In this document: positions 51,497-59,301 of the stretch, one piece after another | How the letters are laid out: every line of letters begins with the position of its first letter | Numbering within the stretch: position 1 is the stretch's first letter | Assembly: GCA_000770645.1 (NCBI GenBank) | Contig: JQID01000035.1 | Coordinates: 1-59,301, forward strand | Source: Desulfosporosinus sp. Tol-M | GTDB lineage: Bacteria > Bacillota > Desulfitobacteriia > Desulfitobacteriales > Desulfitobacteriaceae | Length of the DNA: 59,301 bases | Direction: 5' to 3' | Position numbers and translations under genes: made by a program | Notes under the pieces: generated by a model | Databases searched by the model: none | Told to the model about the DNA's origin: nothing | What the model saw: the letters and a program-made list of their open reading frames with translations, nothing else

Positions 51497-54400
51497 GTGA
51501 CTAAAGTAATAAAAACGATGGATGGAAACCAGGCCGCGGCCTTAGCTTCTTATTCCTTAACCGAAGTGGCCGCGATCTTTCCGATTACCCCGTCTACTCC
51601 GATGGCGGAAGATGTCGACGAGTGGTCTGCACATGGTATGAAGAATATATTCGGTCAACCGGTAAGAGTGTCCGAACTACAGTCAGAGGCCGGTGCCGCC
51701 GGAGCCTTGCACGGTTCTTTGGCAGCGGGTGCACTCTCGACTACTTATACTTCTTCTCAGGGTCTGCTCCTAATGATCCCCGATATGTATAAAATGGCAG
51801 GCGAACTTTTACCGGCGGTGTTTCACGTAAGCGCTCGGGCAATTTCTACGCACGCTTTATCTATCTTTGGCGACCACCAGGATGTTATGGCTTGCCGGCA
51901 AACAGGCTTTGCCCTACTTGCTTCCTCAAACGTTCAAGAAGCGCATGATTTTGCTTATACAGCCCATCTTTGTACGATTAAATCCCGGATTCCTTTTCTC
52001 CATTTCTTCGATGGATTCCGAACCTCACATGAGATTCAGAAGATCGAAGTGATCAATGAACAGGATATTATCGGGATTGTCGATTGGCAGGCGATCCAAG
52101 CCTTTCGTGACCGCGCTTTATCACCTGAACACCCGGTAGTCCGCGGGACTAACCAAAATCCCGACATCTATTTTCAAGGCCGGGAAGTCGCTAACCTTTA
52201 TTATCAAGCAGTCCCGGACATTGTGGAAAACTATCTCCAGGAAATCAAACGGATTACGGGCAGAGAATATCATCTCTTTGATTATTACGGTTCCCCGGAT
52301 GCGGAATTTATTATCGTCGCCATGGGCTCTGTCTGCGGAACGATTGAGGAAACAATTGATTACCTCATGGCCAAAGGAGAAAAGGTTGGGGTTATTAAAG
52401 TCCGCCTCTATCGACCGTTCTCCGAAAAATATTTCTTCCAAGTTCTCCCCAAATCAGTCAGGAAGATTGCCGTCCTCGATCGCACCAAAGAGCCGGGAGC
52501 GCCTGCCGAGCCCTTATGTTTAGATGTAGTTCATATGTTCTCGAAAAGTGAGATCAAACCGCAAATAATAGGCGGCCGTTACGGCCTGGGCTCAAAGGAT
52601 ACCCGTCCAGCCCAGATCATGGCGGTCTATGACAATCTCAAACAAGATCAGCCTAAAGATGGGTTTACGATTGGAATTACTGATGATGTCACGCATACCT
52701 CCCTTCCTGAAGGAGAGCCGGTTAAAACAAATCCCGAAGGAACCATCAGTTGCAAGTTTTATGGCTTAGGTTCTGATGGGACAGTGGGGGCTAACAAACT
52801 AGCGATCAAGATTATCGGCGATAATACCCCCCTTTATGCCCAAGGTTATTTTGCTTATGACAGTAAAAAATCCGGTGGCACGACTATTTCCCACTTGCGT
52901 TTTGGCAAGAAGCCCATAAAATCGACCTACTGGGTGTTTCAGGCGGACTACATTGCCTGTCATAATAAATCATTTATTTACAATTACGATTTAGTAAAAG
53001 GACTCAAGCCTAACGGAACGTTTGTCTTGAACTGCCCTTGGAAACCGGAAGAACTGGACAGGGAGCTTCCCGCTTCGCTGCGAAGATATATCGCCGAAAA
53101 TAAGATCAATTTCCATATAATCGATGCCGTTAAGATTGCCTGCGATATTGGTCTGGGCGGCAGGATCAATATGATTATGCAGGCAGCCTTCTTTAAGCTG
53201 GCCAATGTTATTCCGGTTGATGATGCCGTAAACTACTTAAAAGAGTCCCTCGCCAAAACATACGGTAATAAAGGTCAGAAGATTGTGGACATGAATATTG
53301 CGGCTGTGGATCGCGGCATAAAATCTATACAAGTGGTAGCTATACCTCAGGCCTGGGCTACTGCCGAAGCAGAGGATACCCCGGCGGATGACGAACCGGC
53401 TTTTATCAAGAATATTCAACGTCCCATGGCTCGCAATGAAGGAGACGATCTCCCCGTCAGTACTTTCCTGGGAAGTGAGGATGGCACCTTCCCCATGGGG
53501 ACAACCGCTTATGAAAAGCGGAGGATTGCTGTTCTGATCCCGGAGTGGCAAATTGACAAATGCATTCAATGCAACCAGTGTTCCTTAATCTGTCCGCACG
53601 CCACTATTCGCCCCTTCCTGCTAAGTGACGAGGAACTGACCAAAGCCCCAGCTGCTTTCCGGACGAAAAAACCGCTTGCTAAAGGTCTCAAAGACTTTCA
53701 CTATCGCATCCAAATTGATCCCCTGGATTGTACGGGATGCGGCAACTGTGCCGATATCTGTCCGGCACCGGAAAAAGCCCTGATCATGCAACCGGCTGCA
53801 CCTCAAACGAAGGCCCAAGCGGAGAACTGGTATTTTACCTGCACCGTTACAGAGAAAAATAGCCTAATGGATCCTAAAAGTGTCCTAGGCAGTCAGTTTC
53901 GGCGTCCGCTCTTTGAATTCAGCGGAGCTTGCCCAGGGTGTGGAGAAACACCGTACATCAAGCTGATTACTCAATTATTCGGTGATCGCATGATGATTGC
54001 CAATGCCACGGGTTGCTCTTCTATTTACGGAGCCAGTGCTCCCTCCATTCCATTTACCATAAATACCGAGGGCAAGGGTCCTGCATGGGCTAGTTCGCTG
54101 TTTGAAGATAACGCCGAATATGGGTATGGGATGTACCTTGGCGTTAAACAAATTCGAGATAATTTGACGAATTTAGTAAAACAATCTTTAGAGACCCCCA
54201 TCCCCGAAAACCTGAAGGTAGCCTTCCATGAATGGCTTGCCGGGAAAGATGACGGAGAAGCCTCAAAGGCTGCTACCGCCAAAGTTTTCGCTGCCCTAGG
54301 GACTATGCCGGAATCCGACAAGGCGCTCGTCCGAGCGATCCTGGCGAAAAAAGATTACTTCATTAAACGGTCACAATGGATGATCGGCGGGGATGGCTGG

Positions 54401-55021
54401 GCTTATGATATCGGCTACGGAGGATTAGACCATGTCCTGGCTTCCGGGGACGATATCAACATTCTCGTTCTTGACACAGAAGTCTATTCCAATACAGGCG
54501 GCCAGTCTTCTAAATCCACGCCGACAGCTGCCGTTGCCAAATTTGCGGCAGCCGGTAAAAAAATCCGCAAAAAGGATCTCGGCCTGATGGCCATGAGCTA
54601 TGGCTATATCTATGTAGCTCAGATTGCTCTGGGAGCTAATATGCATCAAACGGTCAAAGCCCTGACGGAAGCCGAAAATTATCAAGGACCCTCTCTGGTC
54701 ATTGCCTACTCTCCCTGCATCAGCCATGGTATTAAGAGCGGTATGGGCACCTCGATGGCGCAAGCAAAGAAAGCAGTTGAGGCCGGATATTGGCATCTCT
54801 ACCGCCATAACCCCCTACTAAAAGAAGAAGGAAAGAATCCTTTCATTTTAGATTCCAAAGAACCTTCCGGATCATTCAAGGACTTCATCCTTAGTGAAGT
54901 CCGTTACGCGCAATTAAGTTCCACCTTCCCTGACATTGCTGACGAATTGTTTAAGGTAGCTGAACACCATGCCTTGGAACGCTATCAAAGCTACAAACGC
55001 TTGACTGAAATGCAATATTAG
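51497..55021 (+). CDS. nifJ: Pyruvate:ferredoxin oxidoreductase
   Basis: A 1174-residue single-chain PFOR interconverting pyruvate and acetyl-CoA plus CO2 with ferredoxin. Domain order is normal: pyruvate-binding domain (AAIFPITPSTPMAEDVDEW), the central gamma domain, an 8Fe ferredoxin insert (CIQCNQCSLICPHATI and CTGCGNCADICPAPEKAL), and the TPP domain with CPGCGETPY, ATGCSSIYG, GGDGWAYDIGYGG and EVYSNTGGQSSKSTP. AAGGAGG precedes GTG 51497. It stands as a single gene closed by a strong terminator. It would feed acetyl-CoA and reduced ferredoxin to or from the CODH/ACS system. Confidence 0.97.
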   Translation: MTKVIKTMDGNQAAALASYSLTEVAAIFPITPSTPMAEDVDEWSAHGMKNIFGQPVRVSELQSEAGAAGALHGSLAAGALSTTYTSSQGLLLMIPDMYKMAGELLPAVFHVSARAISTHALSIFGDHQDVMACRQTGFALLASSNVQEAHDFAYTAHLCTIKSRIPFLHFFDGFRTSHEIQKIEVINEQDIIGIVDWQAIQAFRDRALSPEHPVVRGTNQNPDIYFQGREVANLYYQAVPDIVENYLQEIKRITGREYHLFDYYGSPDAEFIIVAMGSVCGTIEETIDYLMAKGEKVGVIKVRLYRPFSEKYFFQVLPKSVRKIAVLDRTKEPGAPAEPLCLDVVHMFSKSEIKPQIIGGRYGLGSKDTRPAQIMAVYDNLKQDQPKDGFTIGITDDVTHTSLPEGEPVKTNPEGTISCKFYGLGSDGTVGANKLAIKIIGDNTPLYAQGYFAYDSKKSGGTTISHLRFGKKPIKSTYWVFQADYIACHNKSFIYNYDLVKGLKPNGTFVLNCPWKPEELDRELPASLRRYIAENKINFHIIDAVKIACDIGLGGRINMIMQAAFFKLANVIPVDDAVNYLKESLAKTYGNKGQKIVDMNIAAVDRGIKSIQVVAIPQAWATAEAEDTPADDEPAFIKNIQRPMARNEGDDLPVSTFLGSEDGTFPMGTTAYEKRRIAVLIPEWQIDKCIQCNQCSLICPHATIRPFLLSDEELTKAPAAFRTKKPLAKGLKDFHYRIQIDPLDCTGCGNCADICPAPEKALIMQPAAPQTKAQAENWYFTCTVTEKNSLMDPKSVLGSQFRRPLFEFSGACPGCGETPYIKLITQLFGDRMMIANATGCSSIYGASAPSIPFTINTEGKGPAWASSLFEDNAEYGYGMYLGVKQIRDNLTNLVKQSLETPIPENLKVAFHEWLAGKDDGEASKAATAKVFAALGTMPESDKALVRAILAKKDYFIKRSQWMIGGDGWAYDIGYGGLDHVLASGDDINILVLDTEVYSNTGGQSSKSTPTAAVAKFAAAGKKIRKKDLGLMAMSYGYIYVAQIALGANMHQTVKALTEAENYQGPSLVIAYSPCISHGIKSGMGTSMAQAKKAVEAGYWHLYRHNPLLKEEGKNPFILDSKEPSGSFKDFILSEVRYAQLSSTFPDIADELFKVAEHHALERYQSYKRLTEMQY

Positions 55022-55076
55022 TGTAGGAGTGGGAGTCTCTCGATTGGATAAACTTCGATTAGTAAACTTCGATCAG

Positions 55077-55119
55077 TAAGTTAAGCAGCGGGCGACTAGG
55101 GCACCCGCTGCTTAACTTA
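55077..55119 (+). terminator. Strong terminator after PFOR
   Basis: TAAGTTAAGCAGCGGG and CCCGCTGCTTAACTTA, perfect 16-base arms with an 11-base loop, followed by TTTGTTAT. It lies 56 bases past the stop. Confidence 0.85.
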
Positions 55120-55160
55120 TTTGTTATGCGTATTTATTACACATTTTCAAGTTTTCAAGA

Positions 55161-55260
55161 CCCCCACTTCTATAAGTGGGGGTGGGTTCTTCGTAACTTC
55201 AGGTGGGGTAGAGTCCCCATCTGAAGCCTCGATGTTCAGCTTTAGCGTAAGCGAGTTCAC
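55161..55260 (+). mobile_element. Solo IS200/IS605-like right end / omega-RNA-like structure
   Basis: Three stacked hairpins lie in 100 bases: CCCCCACTT/AAGTGGGGG (55161-55182), CTTCAGGTGGGG/CCCCATCTGAAG with one G-T pair (55197-55226), and CTCG...CGAG (55228-55255) ending in GAGTTCAC. The GAAGCC-hairpin-GAGTTCAC ending resembles the right end of IS605-type elements, where the TnpB guide RNA scaffold lies. No TnpA or TnpB frame is present. The end abuts the stop codon of the DUF3787 gene. The call is by pattern; alignment is needed. Confidence 0.5.
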
Positions 55261-55424
55261 TTCTGATTTGTGTCGACCCAGTCTTTGGCATTCCACACTT
55301 CAAGTTCACTGGGGATGGTCACATTCGATATTTCCTTCAACTTCTCGATATTTGCCCAAGCTGCCGTTGTATGCTGTTCGATTGGTCTAAGCATAAGGTC
55401 TTCCTTCGTATTTTGGTCACTCAT
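55257..55424 (-). CDS. DUF3787 spore-surface protein
   Basis: A 55-residue protein MSDQNTKEDLMLRPIEQHTT continuing AAWANIEKLKEISNVTIPS and ending WVDTNQK. The PIEQHxTAAWANIE core and the NAKDWVD tail are the DUF3787 (CDIF630_02480-type spore surface protein) pattern. GGAGGG lies about 10 bases before ATG 55424. The stop codon overlaps the last bases of the IS605-like right end, so an element that inserted here either just missed or slightly trimmed the C-terminus. Sporulation-phase expression is expected. Confidence 0.82.
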   Translation of the reverse strand: MSDQNTKEDLMLRPIEQHTTAAWANIEKLKEISNVTIPSELEVWNAKDWVDTNQK

Positions 55425-55546
55425 AAATTGACATCCCTCCTTCTGTTCTTTAGTATGATCAGTCCGAAGGAATAACATTCCAATCGCATGCGTTATATGA
55501 TATATTTAAATTTATCTTTAGCTATCGGAAGGAGACCGAAAATCAA

Positions 55547-56986
55547 GTGAAGCTGGCAGGTAATAATCTGGTATTAAGTCTAAAAAGCTCCCCTCGGTAC
55601 CGCTGGTATATTCTGGCGACAGCTTCCATTGGTACGTTCATGTCTACCTTAGATAGCAGTATTCTTAATGTGGCTCTGCCCACCATTTCTGGAAAATTAG
55701 ATGCAGATCTTGCAATCTTACAATGGGTCGTTACCGCTTATTTATTGACAATCTCCAGTTTACTCCCTGTTTTTGGGCGAATAGCTGATCTATTAGGGCG
55801 TAGGCGGATTTTCTCTTTGGGTTTTTTGGTCTTTACCCTCGGTTCTATTATGTGCGGATTGGCGCCTAATATTTGGGTTCTGGTTGGTATGCGTATCCTC
55901 CAGGCCATTGGGGCATCTATGCTAATGTCTAACAGTGCGGCTCTTATTATTGCGAACTTCCCTCCTAAAGAGCGAGGACAAGCCTTAGGAATAATCGGGA
56001 CTGTAGTTGCTCTCGGAAGCCTAACCGGTCCGGCGCTCGGCGGAATTTTAGTAGGACTCTTAAACTGGCGTTCCATTTTTTTTGTCAATTTGCCAATCGG
56101 AATTTTTGGTTACCTTGCCGCTCGAATCGTTCTCCCCCAGGATAAACTTCTGCAAAACAAAGAGACCTTCGATTTTGCAGGCGCTCTCTTCTTTATATTT
56201 GGTATAATCAGTCTTATGTTTGCCATCAGCACCGGTCAGAGTTGGGGTTGGCATTCTTACCCAATTCTTGGAGGGTTAATTCTGGGAACACTTAGTTTGG
56301 CCTGCTTCTTCTATACCGAGGTTCGGGTACCTAATCCCATGATTGATCTGACAATGTTTCGCATCCGTCCATTTTTGATAGGGAATATTACAGGTCTTCT
56401 CTCCTTCGTAGCTATGTTTGCCAATGTGATGCTCATGCCTTTCTATCTCCAACATGTTTTAAATTATAGTCCAGCCCAGGTGGGATTACTAATGACCGTT
56501 TTTCCGCTGACGATGGCGATCAGCGCTCCGCTCAGCGGACGTGCCTCTGACCGCATTGGTCCGATTTTCTTGACTACCTGTGGCCTGGTCGTTACCGGAA
56601 TAAGCTTTGGTTATCTTTCGACTTTGACTGCCACCTCATTATTTTGGCAAGTTGTACTGGGTCTCTTTCTTACGGGTTTGGGAGTCGGCCTTTTCCAATC
56701 TCCCAACAACAGCAGTGTCATGAGTTCTGTACCTCCTCAAAAATTAGGCGTCGCCGGTGGAATTAGCGCCCTCGTCCGGAATGTGGGCATGGTTCTCGGC
56801 ATCGCCTTTTCCGTCTCCTTATTTCAAAGCCGAGAAGCTTCACTACTCTCAGGTGTAAACAACCCAACCCCTCTCCAGCAAGTCACTGCTTTTGTAGGTG
56901 CTTATCATACTGTTATGCTCGCAGCACTGAGCATCGCCCTTGTTGCAGCTCTGATTTCCCTAAATCGAAAAGGATACACCCCTTAA
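55547..56986 (+). CDS. DHA2-family MFS drug/solute exporter (EmrB/QacA-like)
   Basis: A 479-residue transporter with 14 membrane segments. ASIGTFMSTLDSSILNVALPTI is the motif D1 region, GRIADLLGRRRIFSLGF is MFS motif A, and GTVVALGSLTGPALGGILVG is the antiporter motif C of drug/H+ exporters. GTG 55547 follows GGAAGGAG by about 12 bases. It stands alone, and no regulator lies beside it. Substrate cannot be deduced; multidrug efflux is the usual role. Confidence 0.92.
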   Translation: MKLAGNNLVLSLKSSPRYRWYILATASIGTFMSTLDSSILNVALPTISGKLDADLAILQWVVTAYLLTISSLLPVFGRIADLLGRRRIFSLGFLVFTLGSIMCGLAPNIWVLVGMRILQAIGASMLMSNSAALIIANFPPKERGQALGIIGTVVALGSLTGPALGGILVGLLNWRSIFFVNLPIGIFGYLAARIVLPQDKLLQNKETFDFAGALFFIFGIISLMFAISTGQSWGWHSYPILGGLILGTLSLACFFYTEVRVPNPMIDLTMFRIRPFLIGNITGLLSFVAMFANVMLMPFYLQHVLNYSPAQVGLLMTVFPLTMAISAPLSGRASDRIGPIFLTTCGLVVTGISFGYLSTLTATSLFWQVVLGLFLTGLGVGLFQSPNNSSVMSSVPPQKLGVAGGISALVRNVGMVLGIAFSVSLFQSREASLLSGVNNPTPLQQVTAFVGAYHTVMLAALSIALVAALISLNRKGYTP

Positions 56987-57093
56987 ACTATGCTTAAGAT
57001 CCACTACGTAATTCGGAACAAAAAGTAAAGCTAGGATGCTTCTATATACTATTTATGCACATTCAGGAAAAATGTATAAGGAAGGTATAGAAA

Positions 57094-57357
57094 ATGGATC
57101 AATCGAGTGTAAATAATGGAGCATGGTGTCCTGAATGTGGTAAGTATCGCAGCAATCTGCGAGCTGATTGCAAAAACTGTTTCGGTTTGTGCTGTGTTGC
57201 ACTGTACTTTTCCGCTTCGGAAGGCTTCCCCATCGACAAGGACGCAGGTCAGCCCTGCCTTAATCTGCACAAGGTTACCTTCTTCGCTCACTCACCCAAC
57301 GCAATGGAGCTAATCCAAGAGGACAACCTTTTCCAACGAGTTTGGTCTACCAATTAA
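57094..57357 (+). pseudogene. Truncated N-terminus of a pentapeptide-repeat protein
   Basis: An 87-residue frame starting MDQSSVNNGAWCPECGKYRS. CKNCFGLCCVALYFSASEGF and KDAGQPCLNL match the conserved Cys-rich N-terminal segment that precedes pentapeptide repeats in clostridial proteins (CFGLCCVAL..S..F...K.AG.PC.NL). After CLNL the expected continuation is lost, and an unrelated tail (HKVTFFAHSPNAMELIQ) runs to the stop. No repeats follow. The gene is truncated or fused to foreign sequence. Confidence 0.55.
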
Positions 57358-57540
57358 AGCCGGTCCTATTGTGCCACTTTTCTGATTTTGCTAGCAGGAA
57401 TTTGGTACTCTATTACGAACTATTAGTGCAAGAAGTTTTTTTCACCACATTTTAGTTGAGCAGTGTCGGCCAGCTTCCAACTTGTAGTCGATTTCTTCAT
57501 GCTTGTCAATGGATGATGAAAAAGGAGGAATATAAAAGCG

Positions 57541-58775
57541 ATGAGACAAGTTCAAGAACTTTACAACAACAAAAAACGCGAGGCTAAAGAGGCTATCAAA
57601 CTAATCGAAGATGGGGATTCCATATGTGTGCCTTTAGGTGTCGGTGAACCCCCCACAATATTAACTGCGTTGTCAGAACAACGCCGCGATTATCATAATG
57701 TGAAAGTAAGGCAACCCTATCCTATTCATAAATATGGTTACTTTGATCCTAATACAGTGGAAAACATTCAACACGTAAGTTGGTTTCTTAGCTCTACAAG
57801 CCGACAAGGTGCTAAAGAAGGTTGGATAGACGTTATACCCAGTAGTTTTTTTGGGATTCCAAAATTGATTAACGACGGTTATGTTGCCTGTGACGTGGCT
57901 ATAACTATGGTCTCTCCCATGGATAAATACGGTTACTTTTCGGTAAGTCTATCACCAGATTACACTATGGCAGCAATCGCTAAAGCCAGGGAAGTTATTG
58001 TGGAAGTAAACCCCCATGTACCATTTGCCAATGGTGACAATAAAGTCCATATCTCTCAGATTAGCGCACTAGTAGAAAGCCAAGATCCGATAATGACAAT
58101 TCCTTTACCTACTATAGGTCCAGTTCACAAAGCAATTGCCGAATATGTAGCAGACTTTATTAAAGATGGTTCAACTCTGCAAATCGGACTTGGTGCTATT
58201 CCCGATTCTGTGCTCATGCTGATAGAAGATAAACAGGACCTTGGAATGCACACCGAACTGGTTACAGATGCCTTGATGCATTTATATGAGAAAGGGGCTC
58301 TCACAAATCGCAAAAAGAACTTTATGCCAGGTAAGATGGTTGCTACTATATCGCTAGGATCCCAAAAACTTTATGAGTTTATGGATCATAATCCTATGTT
58401 AGAAATGCACCCCGTAAGTTTCACCAATGATCCGAATATTGCCGGATTAAACGATAATTTAATAGCTGTCAATGGCTCGCTTGAGATTGATTTTCTCGGA
58501 CAATGCAATTCTGAAAGCATTGGACCAGTCCCTTTCAGTGCAACTGGAGGACAACAGGATTTTTCTCCATGCAGCCTTATAGTCTAAAGGTGGAAAATCC
58601 TTTATAGTTCTACCGTCAACAGCTAAAAATGGTAAGATTTCACGTATCGTTGTATGGCGTCGCCCAACTTCGTGGTAAAACCTTTAGACAACGGACTCAG
58701 GAATTAATTGCAATAGCTCACCCTGATTTTCGGCCGGAATTGAGGGACGCGGCACGAAAGATGGGTCTAATGTAA
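57541..58775 (+). pseudogene. 4-Hydroxybutyrate/acetate CoA-transferase, inactivated
   Basis: The first 340 codons are a good class I CoA-transferase of the Cat2/AbfT type (CVPLGVGEPPTIL, GLGAIPDSVLMLI, LGMHTELVTDALM with the region of the catalytic Glu, FLGQCNSESIGP). After GGQQDF near 58560 the frame is lost and the ORF stops. In the other frame the protein continues SKGGKSFIVLPSTAKNGKISR after an in-frame TAG. About 20 codons are then missing before YGVAQLRGKTFRQR and IAIAHPDFRPELRDAARKMG. So there is one frameshift, one stop and one deletion. The product would lack the C-terminal domain's end. Confidence 0.8.
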
Positions 58776-58838
58776 AAATAGTTATTTTAACCCTGTCGAG
58801 TCGAAACAACCACTTATAAAGAATACTAATATACGGGG

Positions 58839-58853
58839 CTGTCCGGTTATCTG
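58839..58853. repeat. 15-bp motif shared with 26323-26337
   Basis: CTGTCCGGTTATCTG, the exact reverse complement of CAGATAACCGGACAG at 26323-26337. It lies just after the CoA-transferase pseudogene, inside the debris zone. Confidence 0.45.
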
Positions 58854-58956
58854 CACTCCTATTAACCTTTGAGGAAATTGATTTTGAAGAACGAGAAATA
58901 GAAGGACGCATGGGACTGATATAGGTTCTTAAATAAGGAATGTCAAGACAAAATAT

Positions 58957-58990
58957 CAAAAAGCAGCATCCCAACAGGGGTGCTTTTCTT
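58957..58990 (+). terminator. Possible terminator
   Basis: AAAAAGCA...CCC and GGGGTGCTTTTCTT form an imperfect stem ending in TTTTCTT. It lies between the debris and the right-edge gene. Confidence 0.45.
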
Positions 58991-59032
58991 ATCATAGATA
59001 TTTTTCCCCATAGTTATTTCTCCCCATAATTT

Positions 59033-59058
59033 GGAAGGCCTTTGGGGGCCTTCTTTTT
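59033..59058 (+). terminator. Terminator before the right-edge gene
   Basis: GGAAGGCC and GGCCTTC arms (59033-59040, 59047-59053) with a short loop, followed by TTTTT. The region between 58776 and here has no intact gene; a short frame LLTFEEIDFEEREIEGRMG ends at about 58922. Confidence 0.7.
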
Positions 59059-59153
59059 CATGCTTATCAGCTCCCCGGTAACTTCACCCTAATAGTACCC
59101 ACATTACTCTGATTGAATATGATGTAGTAAAAGATTTAGTGAGGTGAAAGTAT

Positions 59154-59301
59154 ATGGAAGATCCTTTTGGGGATTAGGCTGAACAGAAAGAATTCATTAC
59201 AAGGCGAGACTCAGAAAACCTTCCTGGGGCAGGTAAGCCCGTAAAAATTGAGCACTTTTATCTTTTGCCTCCAGAATATATATTTGATTCTGGTGCAAAA
59301 A
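59154..59301 (+). pseudogene. DUF1992 (DnaJ-homologue-like) gene with in-frame TAG, cut by edge
   Basis: ATG 59154 has GAGGTG 7 bases upstream and opens MEDPFGD, then a TAG at 59175-59177. The same frame continues AEQKEFITRRDSENLPGAGK and PVKIEHFYLLPPEYIFDSGA to the window end. NLPGAGKPxxxEH is the signature of DUF1992 proteins (AExKIxEAxxxGEFxNLPGxGKP). A single base change (TTG or TGG to TAG) would explain the stop. Amber readthrough is conceivable but unsupported. Confidence 0.55.

Overview
The window looks like chromosome of an anaerobic, endospore-forming clostridium of the Desulfosporosinus/Desulfitobacterium type (Peptococcaceae). This is inferred from gene content, not from a database match. 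Three groups of genes support it: spore genes (alpha/beta-type SASP, a DUF3787 spore-surface protein, a SPOCS-domain protein, a GH18 cortex-type hydrolase), strictly anaerobic carbon metabolism (CO dehydrogenase/acetyl-CoA synthase operon, pyruvate:ferredoxin oxidoreductase, a 4-hydroxybutyryl-CoA dehydratase-type enzyme, a Na+-pumping decarboxylase module), and clostridial housekeeping genes.

Layout. 0-1 kb: a PIN/AbrB toxin-antitoxin pair cut by the left edge, and a small membrane protein. 1-12 kb: a minus-strand housekeeping block (fpg, polA, a DUF1287 protein, tRNA-Leu, accDA, coaD, dnaE). 12-15.5 kb: SASP, a Cys-rich mini-protein, a GH18 hydrolase, tagO-type transferase, trmL, FmdB zinc ribbon. 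15.7-19.5 kb: aconitase, then an Lrp/AsnC regulator overlapping an aminotransferase. 19.5-26.3 kb: thioesterase, queG, CCA-adding/HD enzyme, lipid kinase, M29 aminopeptidase, RluA synthase coupled to a GIY-YIG protein. 26.6-29.4 kb: an operon behind a clear promoter/operator with biotin carrier, TerC-type membrane protein, OadB-type Na+ pump and OadG-like subunit, but no carboxyltransferase. 30-32 kb: tRNA-Gln and a Tim44-like/PspA envelope pair. 32.5-40.6 kb: gene debris, then cooC-acsA-acsB-acsC-acsD on the minus strand. 40.6-44.3 kb: DegV, a lipoprotein with a triplicated start module, a SPOCS gene split at an A8 slippery site, and an unrecognised 250-residue protein. 44.3-48.7 kb: AbfD-type dehydratase between remnants, a TVP38 protein and a THUMP RNA methyltransferase. 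48.8-55 kb: a SufS-like desulfurase with a DsrE-like protein, RNase H and PFOR. 55-59.3 kb: an IS605/omega-RNA-like right end without a transposase, DUF3787, an MFS pump, and a run of broken genes to the right edge.

The metabolic genes fit together. PFOR links pyruvate and acetyl-CoA through ferredoxin. CODH/ACS with the corrinoid protein makes or splits acetyl-CoA. AccDA uses it for lipid synthesis, and aconitase and the Na+-pumping decarboxylase serve C4/C6 acid metabolism. The genes most worth following are the interrupted or compact ones: the SPOCS gene with a canonical A AAA AAA heptamer, the three tandem Shine-Dalgarno/GTG units of the lipoprotein, the solo omega-RNA-like element abutting DUF3787, the Na+-pump operon with an embedded TerC gene, and several patches of gene remnants (32.6-33.0, 44.4, 46.2-46.5, 57-59.3 kb).
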